Shown here: positions 7,161-17,758 of the stretch, one piece after another
How the letters are laid out: the number at the start of each line of letters is the position of its first letter
Numbering within the stretch: the stretch's first letter is position 1
Origin: an uncultured Clostridia bacterium
GTDB taxonomy: Bacteria; Bacillota; Clostridia; Oscillospirales; Oscillospiraceae
Assembly: GCA_947307255.1 (NCBI GenBank)
Contig: CAMZIO010000013.1
Coordinates: 1-42,466, forward strand
Reading direction: 5' to 3'
DNA length: 42,466 bases
Program-made: the position numbers and the translations under genes
The notes under the pieces: generated by a model
The model's input: the letters and a program-made list of their open reading frames with translations, nothing else
Told to the model about the DNA's origin: nothing
Databases searched by the model: none

Positions 7161-8324
7161 TTACGCCTGCTCCGGCACAATCAGCCGGCCGCTCTCGTCA
7201 AAGCGCGCGGTCTTGATTTCGTTCCCGGTCAGCTTGGCGATCGTGTCCAGCCGCATTTTTGACGGATAATCCGCAAGCAGCGTGTAGGCCACGCCGTGCC
7301 GCCTGGCGCGCCCCGTGCGGCCGATGCGGTGGACGTAGTACTCGTTCTCCTGCGGCACGTCGTAGTTAAACACTGCGTCCACGTCATCCACGTCGATGCC
7401 GCGCGCGGCGACGTCCGTTGCAACGAACACCGGCAGCTCGCCCCGGCGAAAGCGCGCCATAACCTGCTCGCGCTTTTTCTGCGGGATATCGCCGTGGATG
7501 CAGGCCACGTCCAGCCCCTCCATCTCCAGGTACTTCGTCAGCCGCTCAACCATGCCCTTGGTATTGCAAAAGACAATCACCCGCTCCAGCTTCTCCTGGC
7601 GGATGATGCGCGCAAGCGCCGCGACCTTGTCGTTCTGATCGACCTCGATCCGGTATTGCAGGATGTCGGGTTTGTTGTCCTCCAGCGCGCGGACGGTGAT
7701 TTCCTCCGGATCGCGCTGATAGACCCAGCTGATATCCAGCACCTCGCGTGAGATGGTGGCGGAAAACATCCCCAGATTGCGCCGGGACGGGATCTTGTCC
7801 AGAATGCGCGTAACGTCGTGGATAAAGCCCATGTCCAGCATACGGTCCGCCTCGTCGAGCACGACGGTCTGCACCTGATCCAGCCGGACGGTGCGCCGCT
7901 TCATGTGGTCGCTGAGCCGGCCGGGCGTGGCGACGACGATCTGCGGCTTGCGCTTGAGCGCGTCGATCTGCTTGCCGATGGGCGCGCCGCCGTAGAGGCA
8001 GACGGTGCGGATCCCCGGCAGGAAGGCGCACAGGTCGCGCAGCTCCGCCGTAATCTGCAGGGCAAGCTCGCGCGTCGGCGCAAGGATCACCGCCTGCACG
8101 GTTTCACTCTCCGGGTCGATATGCTCTGCGATGGGAATGCCGAAGGCAAAGGTCTTGCCGGTGCCGGTGGGCGCCTTGGCAATCACGTCCTTCCACGCCC
8201 GCATTGGCGGGATACAACCCGCCTGAACCGGCGTACTCATTTCAATTCCCTTCTTCGTCAGCGCGCGAAGCATCTCCGGCTGCAGCGCGAGGCTGTCAAA
8301 CCGAACGCCTTGTGTCAGTTCCAT
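7161..8324 (-). CDS. DEAD-box ATP-dependent RNA helicase
   Basis: The product has 387 residues, which is only the two RecA-like domains with no C-terminal extension. Motifs seen are the Q motif (Gln34 region), I APTGTGKT (51-58), Ia PTRELA (83-88), II DEAD (157-160), III SAT (188-190) and VI HRIGRTGR (about 325-332). It unwinds short RNA duplexes in rRNA assembly or mRNA turnover; RhlE/CshA-like proteins are the nearest functional analogues, but the paralogue cannot be fixed. The ATG at 8324 has AAGGAAA upstream. It starts 52 nt after glgP on the same strand with no clear terminator between them, so it may be the last cistron of the glycogen transcript. Confidence 0.92.
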   Translation of the reverse strand: MELTQGVRFDSLALQPEMLRALTKKGIEMSTPVQAGCIPPMRAWKDVIAKAPTGTGKTFAFGIPIAEHIDPESETVQAVILAPTRELALQITAELRDLCAFLPGIRTVCLYGGAPIGKQIDALKRKPQIVVATPGRLSDHMKRRTVRLDQVQTVVLDEADRMLDMGFIHDVTRILDKIPSRRNLGMFSATISREVLDISWVYQRDPEEITVRALEDNKPDILQYRIEVDQNDKVAALARIIRQEKLERVIVFCNTKGMVERLTKYLEMEGLDVACIHGDIPQKKREQVMARFRRGELPVFVATDVAARGIDVDDVDAVFNYDVPQENEYYVHRIGRTGRARRHGVAYTLLADYPSKMRLDTIAKLTGNEIKTARFDESGRLIVPEQA

Positions 8325-8376
8325 GGTTGCGTTTCCTTACTCTCTCTGATTTTCTGATGGATGCGGCGCGTGCCGC

Positions 8377-10785
8377 TTATTTGTGCGGCACGTGCCAGAT
8401 GTTGTCCGCATACTCCGCCACGGCGCGGTCGGCGGCAAAAATGCCGCTGCGGGCAACGTTGTAAAGCGATTTTTTATTCCACCCCTGCGCGTCGGCATAT
8501 GCTGCGGCCATGCGCTCCTCCGCCCGACAGTAGTCGCTGAAGTCCGCCAGCAGCAGGTACTCGTCGCGCGCAAGCAATTCGGCGGCCAGATCTTCGTAGG
8601 ATACTCCGTCGGAAAAGCCGACTTTGAGTTGGTCGATCACGCGGCGGAGCTTCGGGTCCTGGGTATAAAGCGTCCGGGGCACGTACCCGTCGCGCCGAAG
8701 CGCGGCGACCTCGTCGGCGTGCAGGCCGAAGAGAAACATATTCTCATCGCCCAGCACCTCGTGCATCTCCACGTTCGCGCCGTCCAGCGTGCCCACGGTG
8801 AGCGCGCCGTTGATCATAAATTTCATATTGCCCGTGCCGCTGGCCTCCTTGCCGGCGGTGGAGATCTGCTGGCTGACTTCGCTGGCGGGCATGAGATGCT
8901 CGGCAAGCGAGACGCGGTAGTTCTCCAGAAACACGACCTGCAGCTTGTCACAGCAGATGGGATCGCCGTTGATCTGCGCGGCAAGCGAGTTGATCAGGCG
9001 GATGATCCGTTTGGCCACGGCGTAGCCCGGCGCAGCCTTCGCGCCGAACAGGAAGGTCTGCGGCCGCATCGGGCGGGAAGGATCATCCTGCAGGCTCTGG
9101 TAGAGCGAGATGATGTGCAGCACGTTCAAAAGCTGGCGCTTGTACTCATGCAGGCGCTTGACCTGCACGTCAAAGATCGCATCCGTGTTAAGCACAATAC
9201 CCTGCGTGCGCTTGATATAGCGGGCAAACGCCTCCTTGTTGGCGCGTTTGATCCGGCCCAGGCGCTCCAGCGCGGCGGCGTCGTCGGCAAAGGCTTCCAG
9301 CCTTTTCAGCTCCAGCGGTTTGGTCAGATAAGCACGGCTGCCGGTCAGCTCCGCGATCAGATCGTCCAGCGCGGGGTTGATCTGGGCGAGCCAGCGGCGG
9401 TGGTCGATGCCGTTGGTGACGTTTTTGAATTTATCCGGCTCCATGGCGCACTCGTCGCGGAAGACGTCTTTGCGCAGGATCTCGGTGTGCAGCGCACTCA
9501 CGCCGTTGACCGCCATGCCGCCCGCGACGCACAGGTTTGCCATGCGCACCTGTCCGTCCCAGATAATGGCCATTTCGCGGGTCTTGGCGGGGTCATGATA
9601 ATAGTCTTCGATCTTCTGCTGATAGCGGTGCGCGATCTCCACGATGATCTCCCAGATACGCGGCAGCAGCGTGGACATAAGCTGCTGCGGCCAGCGCTCC
9701 AGCGCCTCGGAGAGCACCGTGTGGTTGGTATAAGCCACGGACTGGCGGGTAATCGCCCAGGCGGCGTCCCAGTTAAGCCCCGCATCGTCCATGAAGATAC
9801 GCATCAGCTCCGGAATGACCAGCGCAGGGTGCGTGTCGTTGATCTGAATCACGTTCTTCTCGTGGAAATTCTCCACGGTGTTGTACACTTCAATATGCTT
9901 GCGCACGATGGACTGCATCGTGGCCGAGACGAAGAAATACTGCTGCTTGAGGCGCAGGGCCTTGCCTTCGTAGTGATTGTCCTCCGGATAGAGGATCTTG
10001 GCGATGGCCTCCGCCATCGCCTCCTGTTCCATGGCGCGCAGATACTCGCCCTTGGAAAACAGCGTCATATTGAGCGGCACGTTGGGTCGGGCGTCCCAGA
10101 GGCGCAGGGTGTTGACGTGCTCCGTCCCGTAGCCTGCGATCTCCATGTCGCAGGGCACGGCGATGACCTCCGTCGCCCCCTCCGGCACGACGTGCAGCCG
10201 GCCGTTGTCCCAAAAGCGGCGCACCGTGCCGCCGAAGAGTACCGTTTCGCTCTCCTGCGGCTTGGGCAGCAGCCAAGCGCCGCCCAGATCCTTCCACTCG
10301 TCCGGCAGTTCGACCTGCTGGCCGTCCACGATGCGCTGGCGGAAAATGCCCAGCTCGTAGCAGATCGAATAGCCGGAAGCCGGGATCTCCAGCGTGGTCA
10401 TCGAGTCAAGATAGCAGGCGGCCAGGCGGCCCAGGCCGCCGTTGCCGAGGCCCGCGTCCGGCTCGATCTCAAAGACGTCCGCGGGGTGGAAGCCCAGCTC
10501 CTCGATTGCCTGGCGCAGCACCTCGCCCACGCCGAGATTGTAGGCGTTTTTCAACAGGCTGCGACCCATGAGGAATTCCATGGACAGATAGTGCACCTGC
10601 CGCTTATGCTCTTCGCGGGTCTTGCGTTTGGTTTCCACGCCGCGCTCCGCCATCACGTCGCGCAGCACCAGCGCGCTCGCGCGCATCATCTGTGCGTCGC
10701 TTGCCTCGCTCACGGTGCTGCCGAAGTTGAGCTTGAGCTTCTCGCAAAGGGCTTCCTTCATCTCTTGTGCTGTATGAATGGGCAT
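8377..10785 (-). CDS. glgP: Glycogen/starch/alpha-glucan phosphorylase
   Basis: The product has 802 residues, full length for GT35 phosphorylases. It releases glucose 1-phosphate from the non-reducing ends of alpha-1,4-glucan. The pyridoxal-phosphate site is clear in EASGTGNMKFMINGAL (about 630-645), which contains the Schiff-base Lys; GNGGLGRLAACYLDS near 115-130 is also diagnostic. GGAG precedes the ATG at 10785. It is the last gene of the glg operon, 15 nt after glgA, and lets the cell use the stored polymer. An imperfect 12-bp hairpin lies around its stop codon but lacks a T-tract. Confidence 0.97.
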   Translation of the reverse strand: MPIHTAQEMKEALCEKLKLNFGSTVSEASDAQMMRASALVLRDVMAERGVETKRKTREEHKRQVHYLSMEFLMGRSLLKNAYNLGVGEVLRQAIEELGFHPADVFEIEPDAGLGNGGLGRLAACYLDSMTTLEIPASGYSICYELGIFRQRIVDGQQVELPDEWKDLGGAWLLPKPQESETVLFGGTVRRFWDNGRLHVVPEGATEVIAVPCDMEIAGYGTEHVNTLRLWDARPNVPLNMTLFSKGEYLRAMEQEAMAEAIAKILYPEDNHYEGKALRLKQQYFFVSATMQSIVRKHIEVYNTVENFHEKNVIQINDTHPALVIPELMRIFMDDAGLNWDAAWAITRQSVAYTNHTVLSEALERWPQQLMSTLLPRIWEIIVEIAHRYQQKIEDYYHDPAKTREMAIIWDGQVRMANLCVAGGMAVNGVSALHTEILRKDVFRDECAMEPDKFKNVTNGIDHRRWLAQINPALDDLIAELTGSRAYLTKPLELKRLEAFADDAAALERLGRIKRANKEAFARYIKRTQGIVLNTDAIFDVQVKRLHEYKRQLLNVLHIISLYQSLQDDPSRPMRPQTFLFGAKAAPGYAVAKRIIRLINSLAAQINGDPICCDKLQVVFLENYRVSLAEHLMPASEVSQQISTAGKEASGTGNMKFMINGALTVGTLDGANVEMHEVLGDENMFLFGLHADEVAALRRDGYVPRTLYTQDPKLRRVIDQLKVGFSDGVSYEDLAAELLARDEYLLLADFSDYCRAEERMAAAYADAQGWNKKSLYNVARSGIFAADRAVAEYADNIWHVPHK

Positions 10786-10800
10786 CAGATAACTCTCCTG

Positions 10801-12234
10801 TCAGTTGCAAATGGATTCATAGATATCGTGGTACGCCACGGCGCTGCGCGTCCAGCTGAAGTCCTCGTTCATGCCGCGCTTTTGCAGCGCCTTAAACGCC
10901 GCACGATTGTCGTGGTAAAGGTCGACTGCTTCACAGATTACATGCGCCATATCGTCCGCGTTGTAGTTGGCAAAGGTAAACCCGTTGCCCGCGCCGTTCC
11001 ACGCCTCATAGGGATGGACGGTGTCCTTGAGCCCGCCGGTTTCGCGCACGATGGGCACCGTTCCGTAGCGCATGGCGATCATCTGGCTCAGCCCGCACGG
11101 CTCGCTCCTGGAGGGCATCAGAAACAGGTCTGCGCCGGCGTAGATCTGCATGGCGAGGCTTTCCGAATATCCCAGATGCACGGCGATCCGGCCGGGATAG
11201 CGTTCGGCGGCGTTGCGGAAGAACGCCTCGTAGTTCGCATCGCCCTTGCCCAGCACCGCCAGCTGTACGTCCTTTTCCATCACGCGTTCCAGCGCCTCGC
11301 ATACAAGATCCAGCCCCTTATGGGACACCAGGCGCGTAACCATGGCGATCACGGGCGTGTCGGCCCGGACCTCCAGCCCCATGGTCTGCTGGAGCAGTTC
11401 TTTATTCCTCGCCTTGCCGGAAAGCCGGCCGGGGCTGAAGTGTGCGGTCAGGTTCGCATCCTTGCGGGGATTATAGCGCTCCATATCCAAGCCGTTGAGC
11501 ACGCCGTGAAGCTTCCCCGCGTTCATGCTCATCACGTTCTCCAGCCCGTGGGCAAAGTAGGCGTACTGAAGCTCCCGAGCATAGGTGGGGCTGACCGCCG
11601 TAACGGCGTCCGCGGTCATGATTGCACCCTTGAGCAGATTCACGTCGCCGTCAAAGGCGAGCGTGCCGCCGTCGTACCACCCCGGCGCAAGGCCGAACAG
11701 GTCCTCCAGCGTATCGCGTCCATAGCGACCCTGATACTCCACGTTATGCACGGTGATGACCGTATGGATCCCCTTATAAAATTCCTCGCGCACCGATTCA
11801 TCGCGGATATAGATCGGCACGAGCGCGCTTTGCCAGTCGTTGCAATGCACGACGTCCGGCTTTTCCGGCAGCTCCGGCAGCAGCTCCGCCACCGCGCGGG
11901 AGAAAAACGCAAAGCGCTCGCCGTCGTCATAATAGCCGTAAAGCTCAGGGCGCTTGAAATAATGCTCGTTGTCGATGAAATACCACGTAACGCCCTCGCG
12001 TTCGAGCGAGAACAGTCCGCAGTACACGCTGCGCCAGGAAAGGCGGACGTAGCGCCACTTTTCAAAGTGCAGCGCCTCCATCCACTTTTCCGAAACGCTC
12101 TGATACAGCGGCAGGATCACGCTGACGTGGTCGCCGCCCTTCGACAGCGCCTGCGGCAGACTGCCCGCCACGTCGGCAAGGCCGCCGGTCTTGCAAAAGG
12201 GCACCGCCTCGCTGGTAACGTACAGAATATTCAT
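10801..12234 (-). CDS. glgA: Glycogen synthase (ADP-glucose type, GT5)
   Basis: The product has 477 residues, the same length as the Escherichia coli enzyme. It transfers glucose from ADP-glucose to the growing alpha-1,4-glucan. The N-terminus MNILYVTSEAVPFCKTGGLA holds the KTGG motif that contacts ADP-glucose; the C-terminal domain holds PSRSEPCGLSQM with the conserved acidic residue of GT-B retaining enzymes, and the STGG-equivalent loop RETGGL. The frame stays open 33 nt further upstream, but the start at 12234 is chosen because AAAGGA precedes it and homologues begin here. It lies 38 nt after glgD. Confidence 0.97.
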   Translation of the reverse strand: MNILYVTSEAVPFCKTGGLADVAGSLPQALSKGGDHVSVILPLYQSVSEKWMEALHFEKWRYVRLSWRSVYCGLFSLEREGVTWYFIDNEHYFKRPELYGYYDDGERFAFFSRAVAELLPELPEKPDVVHCNDWQSALVPIYIRDESVREEFYKGIHTVITVHNVEYQGRYGRDTLEDLFGLAPGWYDGGTLAFDGDVNLLKGAIMTADAVTAVSPTYARELQYAYFAHGLENVMSMNAGKLHGVLNGLDMERYNPRKDANLTAHFSPGRLSGKARNKELLQQTMGLEVRADTPVIAMVTRLVSHKGLDLVCEALERVMEKDVQLAVLGKGDANYEAFFRNAAERYPGRIAVHLGYSESLAMQIYAGADLFLMPSRSEPCGLSQMIAMRYGTVPIVRETGGLKDTVHPYEAWNGAGNGFTFANYNADDMAHVICEAVDLYHDNRAAFKALQKRGMNEDFSWTRSAVAYHDIYESICN

Positions 12235-12272
12235 ACTCGTTCCTTTCCCCGTGGGTACCTCGCCCACACCGC

Positions 12273-13385
12273 TTACACCACGCTGTCCCTTGCAATGGTC
12301 AGCGGGTAATTCTCATGCCCGATCAGCGTGCCGCCCGTGCGCACCAGCACGCTCTTGTCCGCGATCACGTGGCTGAGCGTAACGTTTTCGGACACGGTAA
12401 CGTTCTTAAAAAGAATGCAGTTGCGCACCTGCGCGCCCCGGCCAATCCGGACGCCGGGGAAGAGGATGCTGTTTTCCACCATACCCTCCACGATGCAGCC
12501 GTCCGCAATAAAGGAATTGACGCAGCGGCTCTCCGGCGCGATATAGGACGACGCCTCGTCGTCCTCCTTGGCCTGGATCGGCCGTTCGGGACAAAACAGC
12601 GCGCCGGCCACGTTGGGATCGAGCAGCGCCATGCTGCGGTCATAATACTCCTTGACCGTGCGGAGCTGCGCGGCAAGCCCCTCCCAGATAAAGCTGCGGA
12701 TATTCAATTTCTCGCCCATACCCAGCAGCACGTCGCGGCGGAAGCTGGACTTCTCCTGCGCCTCGCACTCGTCCACGAGCCGCAGCAGCAGCTCGCGGCT
12801 GAGGATATAGATTTCCAGCGACTGATACCCCTCCGGCGTGTGGGGGTCGCAGAGCGTCGCAGCGACGCGGCCGTCCGGGTCCAGATGGAAATACGTCGCG
12901 TTCTCCGTGCGGCCGAGGTTTGGCGTGCACACGCAGGTAATATCCGCGCCGGAGGCAAGGTGCGCCTCAAACACGTCGTCGATCGGCAGGTTGATGATCA
13001 GGTCGCTGTCGGAGAGCACCACGTAATCCTGGCGGATCTCTTCGATATAGCTGCGCACGCCGGCCAGCGCCTCCATCTTGCCGCGAAACTCCTCGCTTTG
13101 ATATTTGCGGTTGTCGGCAAAGGGCGGCAGCAGGCGCAGCCCGCCGTACTTGCGGGACATATCCCAGGTCTTGCCGCTGCCAAGATGGTCCAGCAGGCTT
13201 TGATAGTTGCCGTGCAGCACGACGCCGACGTCCGTAATGCCGGCATTTTGCATATTGGAGAGCATAAAGTCAATGATGCGGTAGCGTCCGCCGAAGGGGA
13301 CGGAGGCGGGCATACGATGCTCGACCAGCTCACGCAGGCCCGGCTCCTTTTCGTAAGCAAAGATAATGCCATGCAGTCCGTTCAT
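12273..13385 (-). CDS. glgD: Glucose-1-phosphate adenylyltransferase, GlgD subunit
   Basis: The product has 370 residues: a nucleotidyltransferase fold (about 1-240) followed by a left-handed beta-helix (about 270-370) of hexapeptide-like repeats. Compared with GlgC, the N-terminal nucleotide-binding loop is degenerate: the Gly-Gly-Gln-Gly-Ser-Arg-Leu segment is missing. This is the mark of GlgD, the non- or weakly catalytic partner that raises GlgC activity in Firmicutes. Its ATG (13385-13383) overlaps the glgC TGA as ATGA, and its ribosome binding site AGGAGG lies inside the end of glgC, so the two subunits should be translationally coupled at similar levels. Confidence 0.95.
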   Translation of the reverse strand: MNGLHGIIFAYEKEPGLRELVEHRMPASVPFGGRYRIIDFMLSNMQNAGITDVGVVLHGNYQSLLDHLGSGKTWDMSRKYGGLRLLPPFADNRKYQSEEFRGKMEALAGVRSYIEEIRQDYVVLSDSDLIINLPIDDVFEAHLASGADITCVCTPNLGRTENATYFHLDPDGRVAATLCDPHTPEGYQSLEIYILSRELLLRLVDECEAQEKSSFRRDVLLGMGEKLNIRSFIWEGLAAQLRTVKEYYDRSMALLDPNVAGALFCPERPIQAKEDDEASSYIAPESRCVNSFIADGCIVEGMVENSILFPGVRIGRGAQVRNCILFKNVTVSENVTLSHVIADKSVLVRTGGTLIGHENYPLTIARDSVV

Positions 13386-14587
13386 CTCACTACCTCCTTC
13401 AGATCCCGGTTGAGCATCCGGTTCGCCGCAAGGCGATACTGCTCCGGCACCTGCGTCTCGGGCCCCACCACGGTGATGCCCCACGCCTCGCTCGCCCGTT
13501 CGGGCGCACAGCCGATCACGGCGCCCGCACCGATACGGCAGTTTTCCCCGATGATCGCATAGGATACCCGCGCGCCCTCCTCCACCACGGCGCCGGGCAT
13601 CAGAATGGAATACTCCACCTGCGCACCCCGGCCGACGGTGCATCGCTCGGAAAGAACGCAGTTTTCCGCCGTGCCTTCCACCACACATCCGCGGGTAACG
13701 ACGCTGTGCTCCACGTGGGAGTCCGCGCCGAGGTAGGCCGGCGGCGCGGAGGTGGAGCGGCCGTAGATCGGCCAGCGCTTTTCCAGCAGGTTCAACCCGC
13801 TGCCCTGCGCCAGCATATCCATATTCGCATCCCAGAGGGAATCGAGCGTACCGACGTCCTTCCAGTACCCGTCAAAGCGGTAGGCCGCCATCTTCTGTCC
13901 GTCCGCGAGCATGGTGGGAATGATGTTTTTGCCAAAGTCGTTGCTGGAGGCGGCGTCGTTCTCGTCCGCGATCAGGTATTCCCGCAGCTTGCGCCAGGTG
14001 AATACGTAAATGCCCATGGACGCCAGATTGCTCTTGGGGTTTTTGGGCTTTTCCTCGAATTCCACGATGGTGTCGTGCTCGTCCACGTTCATGATGCCAA
14101 AGCGGGACGCCTCATCCCAGGGCACCTCCATCACGGAGATGGTGCAATCCGCCCCCTCGCGCTTGTGGTGGGCGAGCATGGCGGCATAGTCCATCTTGTA
14201 GATATGGTCGCCCGACAGGATCAGCACGTAGTCCGGATCGTACATATCCACAAAGCCGATGTTCTGGTAGATCGCATTGGCCGTGCCCTTATACCAGGTG
14301 GCGCCCGTGGCGGACTGATAGGGCGGGAGGATATGTACGCCGCCGTCGTTGCGGTCCAGATCCCAGGGCTGGCCGTTGCCGATATAGCGGTTGAGCTCCA
14401 GCGGGCGGTACTGGGTCAGAACGCCCACCGTGTCAATGCCGGCATTGGTGCAGTTGGACAGCGGAAAGTCAATGATGCGGTAGCGTCCCCCGAAGGGCAC
14501 GGCAGGCTTTGCCATATTCTCCGTAAGCACGTACAGTCGGCTCCCCTGGCCGCCGGCAAGCAGCATTGCGATACATTCCTTTTTCAC
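13382..14587 (-). CDS. glgC: Glucose-1-phosphate adenylyltransferase, catalytic GlgC subunit
   Basis: The product has 401 residues. It makes ADP-glucose from ATP and glucose 1-phosphate, the committed step of bacterial glycogen synthesis. The catalytic signature [10 protein letters not shown] (9-18) is intact, as are [14 protein letters not shown] and the GDHIYKMDY metal/substrate region (about 145-153). A beta-helix domain fills the C-terminus. Translation starts at a GTG (14587), with GGAGG about 10 nt upstream; the ATG next to that box leads straight to a stop and is not used. It is the second gene of the operon, 20 nt after glgB. Confidence 0.97.
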   Translation of the reverse strand: MKKECIAMLLAGGQGSRLYVLTENMAKPAVPFGGRYRIIDFPLSNCTNAGIDTVGVLTQYRPLELNRYIGNGQPWDLDRNDGGVHILPPYQSATGATWYKGTANAIYQNIGFVDMYDPDYVLILSGDHIYKMDYAAMLAHHKREGADCTISVMEVPWDEASRFGIMNVDEHDTIVEFEEKPKNPKSNLASMGIYVFTWRKLREYLIADENDAASSNDFGKNIIPTMLADGQKMAAYRFDGYWKDVGTLDSLWDANMDMLAQGSGLNLLEKRWPIYGRSTSAPPAYLGADSHVEHSVVTRGCVVEGTAENCVLSERCTVGRGAQVEYSILMPGAVVEEGARVSYAIIGENCRIGAGAVIGCAPERASEAWGITVVGPETQVPEQYRLAANRMLNRDLKEVVR

Positions 14588-14607
14588 GCCTGCATCTCCT
14601 CCTTCGT

Positions 14608-16542
14608 TTACTCGTCTTTCTTATGATCGACCGGCCTTTGGCGGCGCGGCTTCCCCTCGCCGTGCAGAAATACGGCGCCGAGCGGCGGAAGCTTGATTTC
14701 GATCGAGCAGTCCCGTCCATGTGATGGTACGGGCTGCACGGCAAGCGCGCCGTTGTGGAAGTTCCCGGTGCCGCCATAGGCGGAATCGTCCGTATTGAAT
14801 ACCTCGCGGTAACACTTTTTCTCCGGCACGCCGAAGCGATAGCACGCGTGGCCGTTGGGCGAGAAATTGACGGCGACGACCAGCTCGCGCCCGCGCCTGT
14901 CGCGGCGCAAAAAGACGACCACGTTGTTCTGATTGTCGTCCGGCACCAGCCACTCAAAGCCCACCCAGTCAAAATCAACCGCCCACAGCGGAGACTGGTC
15001 CAGATAAAAACGGTTGATCGCGCGGAAGAACTCCCGCGTCCGGCGGTTGGCTTCGTTATCCAGCAGATACCAGTCCAGTTGCCCGGCGAAGTTCCACTCG
15101 TGCCACTGGCCCAGCTCCGCGCCCATAAAGGTCAGCTTCTTGCCGGGATGCCCCAGCAGATACGCCGTGAACGCGCGCACGCCGGCAAGCTGCATCCACT
15201 CGTCCCCCGGCATCTTGCCGCGCAGCGAGCCCTTCATGTGCACCACCTCGTCGTGCGAGATCGGCAGCACGAAGTTTTCCGAAAAGGCGTACATCAGCGA
15301 AAACGTGATGTCCTTGTGGTGAAACTGGCGGAACCACGGGTCCAGCTTCAAATAGTGGCACATATCGTTCATCCAGCCCATGTTCCACTTGAGATTGAAG
15401 CCCAGGCCGCCCACGTCCGCAGGCCGCGTAACCAGCGGCCAGGCCGTGGACTCCTCCGCCACCATCATCACGCTCGGATCAATGGAAAACGCCATCGCAT
15501 TGAGCGCGCGCAAAAAGTCGATCGCCTCCAGATTCTCGCGTCCGCCGTACCGGTTGGGCGTCCAGGCGCCGTCCTCGCGGCCATAATCCAGATAGAGCAT
15601 CGACGCCACCGCGTCAACGCGCAGGCCGTCCACGTGAAACTCGCGCAGCCAGAACGCCGCCGAGGAGAGCAGAAAGCTGCGCACCTCGCCGCGCCCGTAG
15701 TCGAAGACGCGGGTCCCCCAGCCGACGTGCTCGCGTTTGTTCCCGTCGGCATATTCGTAGCAGCTCGTCCCGTCAAAGTCGATCAGGCCGTGCGCGTCCT
15801 TGCAAAAATGCGAGGGCACCCAGTCCAGAATCACGGAAATTCCCCGCTCGTGCAGGTGGTCCACGAAGTACATAAAATCGTGCGGCGTGCCGTAGCGCGA
15901 GGTGGCGGCAAAATATCCGGTGCACTGGTAGCCCCAGGAATCATCCAGGGGGCATTCGGTTATGGGCATCAGCTCCACGCAGTTATAGCCCAACTCCGTT
16001 ACGTAATCCGCCAGCTCGTCGGCAAGCGTGCGATAGTCGAGAAAATCGCCGTTGTCCCGCCGGCGCCAGGAGCCGAGATGGACCTCGTAGATGTTGAGCG
16101 GATGATCGTAAACCCCGTGCGTTCTCTTTTTGCGCTGCCACGCCCCGTCATGCCAGGGATACGCCGTCATATCGTAGAGCTTGCTCGCCGTATTCGGGCG
16201 GGTCTCGGCGTGGAACGCATAGGGGTCCGCCTTGAGCGCCGTCTCCCCGTTCGGCCCGGTAACGGCAAACTTGTAGGCGTCGTATTGCCGCAATCCGGGG
16301 ATGAACGTCTCCCAGATCCCGTCGCCGTTCCGCGTCATCGGGTAGCCGTGTTCGTTCCAGGCACAAAAATCCCCCACCACGCACACCGCCGCGGCGTTGG
16401 GCGCCCAGACGCGGAACACGTAACCCTCCGTCCCGCTGCGCGTCTGCCGGTGTGCGCCGAAATAACGGTAGGCGTCCTGCATACGGCCCTCGTAAAACGC
16501 GGGTGCATCAAATATCATGTTTTCCGTCTGCCTTTCCACCAT
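14608..16542 (-). CDS. glgB: 1,4-alpha-glucan branching enzyme (GH13)
   Basis: The product has 644 residues. It contains an N-terminal CBM48 domain (about 25-125), a GH13 catalytic barrel and a C-terminal all-beta domain. Catalytic residues can be seen in LRVDAV (nucleophile Asp), VAEEST (acid/base Glu) and SHDEVVH (transition-state Asp with its His). It introduces alpha-1,6 branches into glycogen. The ATG at 16542 is preceded by AAGGAG; an internal ATG at 16518 is a weaker choice. It is the first gene of the glg operon. No convincing promoter was found in the 58 nt before it, so expression may come from the ylmH promoter upstream or from a promoter of another type. Confidence 0.97.
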   Translation of the reverse strand: MVERQTENMIFDAPAFYEGRMQDAYRYFGAHRQTRSGTEGYVFRVWAPNAAAVCVVGDFCAWNEHGYPMTRNGDGIWETFIPGLRQYDAYKFAVTGPNGETALKADPYAFHAETRPNTASKLYDMTAYPWHDGAWQRKKRTHGVYDHPLNIYEVHLGSWRRRDNGDFLDYRTLADELADYVTELGYNCVELMPITECPLDDSWGYQCTGYFAATSRYGTPHDFMYFVDHLHERGISVILDWVPSHFCKDAHGLIDFDGTSCYEYADGNKREHVGWGTRVFDYGRGEVRSFLLSSAAFWLREFHVDGLRVDAVASMLYLDYGREDGAWTPNRYGGRENLEAIDFLRALNAMAFSIDPSVMMVAEESTAWPLVTRPADVGGLGFNLKWNMGWMNDMCHYLKLDPWFRQFHHKDITFSLMYAFSENFVLPISHDEVVHMKGSLRGKMPGDEWMQLAGVRAFTAYLLGHPGKKLTFMGAELGQWHEWNFAGQLDWYLLDNEANRRTREFFRAINRFYLDQSPLWAVDFDWVGFEWLVPDDNQNNVVVFLRRDRRGRELVVAVNFSPNGHACYRFGVPEKKCYREVFNTDDSAYGGTGNFHNGALAVQPVPSHGRDCSIEIKLPPLGAVFLHGEGKPRRQRPVDHKKDE

Positions 16543-16600
16543 CCGCTCTCCTTATCCTATCAAAACGCAGCGCGCGGCGCGCGCATTTCGTGTCGAATCG

Positions 16601-17758
16601 TTACTTCGTTTCCCGGCGCATGACCGCCGCGCCGCCGCCGAGGCCAAAGTCCTTCTCCACACTGCCGAGATCCCGCGCAAGCATATTCTCCATCACGCGG
16701 ATATCGCTGTCGACGTCCATTGCCTCGCTGCGGTAAAGCTCATCCAACTGGCGGTCAAACTGCTGCACGAGCGTGTCCATGATGGACTCGATACGCCCCT
16801 TCGCCTGGCGCAGGTTCTCCCCCTCGATGCCGGCCTCCTCAAACTGGGTGTAGGTCGACAGCAGCTTGAGCGTGGTGGGCAGGTAGTAGTTGAGGAAGGT
16901 AGATGCCTGCTTCTGCTTTTCCGGGTGCGCCTCCACCTCGCGGAAGATTTTACCCGCGACCTCCTCCATGTGATCCAGCTTCTGCGTAAACACCGGGTCG
17001 GGGATGCGGTCGTTCGCCTGGCGAATGGCGCGCAGCGCGCCGGCATAGCCCTCGCTGGCCTCCTTGGGCGTGAGGTTCTGCTGCTCCGTGCGCTTGTTCA
17101 GATAGCGCTGATAGGCGTCTGCGCTACGGAACAGGATGCCGCGGCCGGCATCCACATACGCGCCGATACCCAGCTTGCCCTTGTCGATCATGAACTCCAG
17201 ATCGGATTCCACCGTTTTGGTGCTCTGCCCCACCACGGCGGCCAGCTCGTCGATGGTGATATAGTCGCGCTCGCCGATCACCGCGCGGTAGCGCGCGATA
17301 CGGTTTTGGCGCTTTTTCATCTTTCGTCCGGCCAAAAAGGTCGCCACGCCGCCGGCTACAAAGCCCGTCAGCGGCAACACGTCCTCCAGCAGCATGCTGA
17401 GTCCTCCGTAGGCGAGCATCTCCCCAATCGTGCTCAGCAGACCGATGCCGAACACCCCGGTGATCGCCGCGCCGACAATGGTGAGGATCTTTGCGGTCTT
17501 GTCCGAAGCTGCCGGCGTGCGCGTAACGCTCTTGGCGGCCTTGACGATCTTCGCGTCGTTCGCCGCTTTCGCCGCGGGACGGTGAGACGGCGTATCGTTG
17601 AGCTTGCTGATCAGGAAAAAAAGGCCCAGCGGCCACAAGCCGGTGAGGAAAAAGAACGCAATCAGCGCCCAGCCGCCCCAGTCAGGCTGCGGGCTTTTCT
17701 GCGGTCTTGTCGGGCGGAAGGATCCGCTCTGCGGATCGTACCGATACTCCGTGCTCAT
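16601..17758 (-). CDS. XpaC-like membrane protein with winged-helix-like segment
   Basis: The product has 385 residues and resembles the 5-bromo-4-chloroindolyl phosphate hydrolysis (XpaC, PF10112) family. It has a Pro-rich N-terminus, a membrane hairpin (about 25-52), two further hydrophobic segments (about 88-112 and 125-145), a helix-turn-helix-like stretch (about 155-205, ITIDELAAVVGQSTKTVESDLEF region) and a long helical C-terminal region (about 220-375) typical of XpaC. In other Firmicutes xpaC often sits beside a TelA/YceH gene; none is seen here. Biochemical function is uncertain, and the family name comes from an old enzymatic screen. It overlaps the DUF896 gene by ATGA, so the two are coupled. 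Confidence 0.75.
   Translation of the reverse strand: MSTEYRYDPQSGSFRPTRPQKSPQPDWGGWALIAFFFLTGLWPLGLFFLISKLNDTPSHRPAAKAANDAKIVKAAKSVTRTPAASDKTAKILTIVGAAITGVFGIGLLSTIGEMLAYGGLSMLLEDVLPLTGFVAGGVATFLAGRKMKKRQNRIARYRAVIGERDYITIDELAAVVGQSTKTVESDLEFMIDKGKLGIGAYVDAGRGILFRSADAYQRYLNKRTEQQNLTPKEASEGYAGALRAIRQANDRIPDPVFTQKLDHMEEVAGKIFREVEAHPEKQKQASTFLNYYLPTTLKLLSTYTQFEEAGIEGENLRQAKGRIESIMDTLVQQFDRQLDELYRSEAMDVDSDIRVMENMLARDLGSVEKDFGLGGGAAVMRRETK

Noticed and set aside
8363..8396. Hairpin around the glgP stop codon as a terminator
   Set aside because: The 12-bp stem has one mismatch and is not followed by a T-run on the minus strand; helicase read-through seems more likely.
8383..12309. A 1308-codon open frame on the plus strand opposite glgP and glgA
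   Set aside because: It is antisense to two certain genes. The His/Leu/Val/Gln/Arg-rich translation has no domain pattern. Such frames arise from the high GC content and third-position bias of the real genes.
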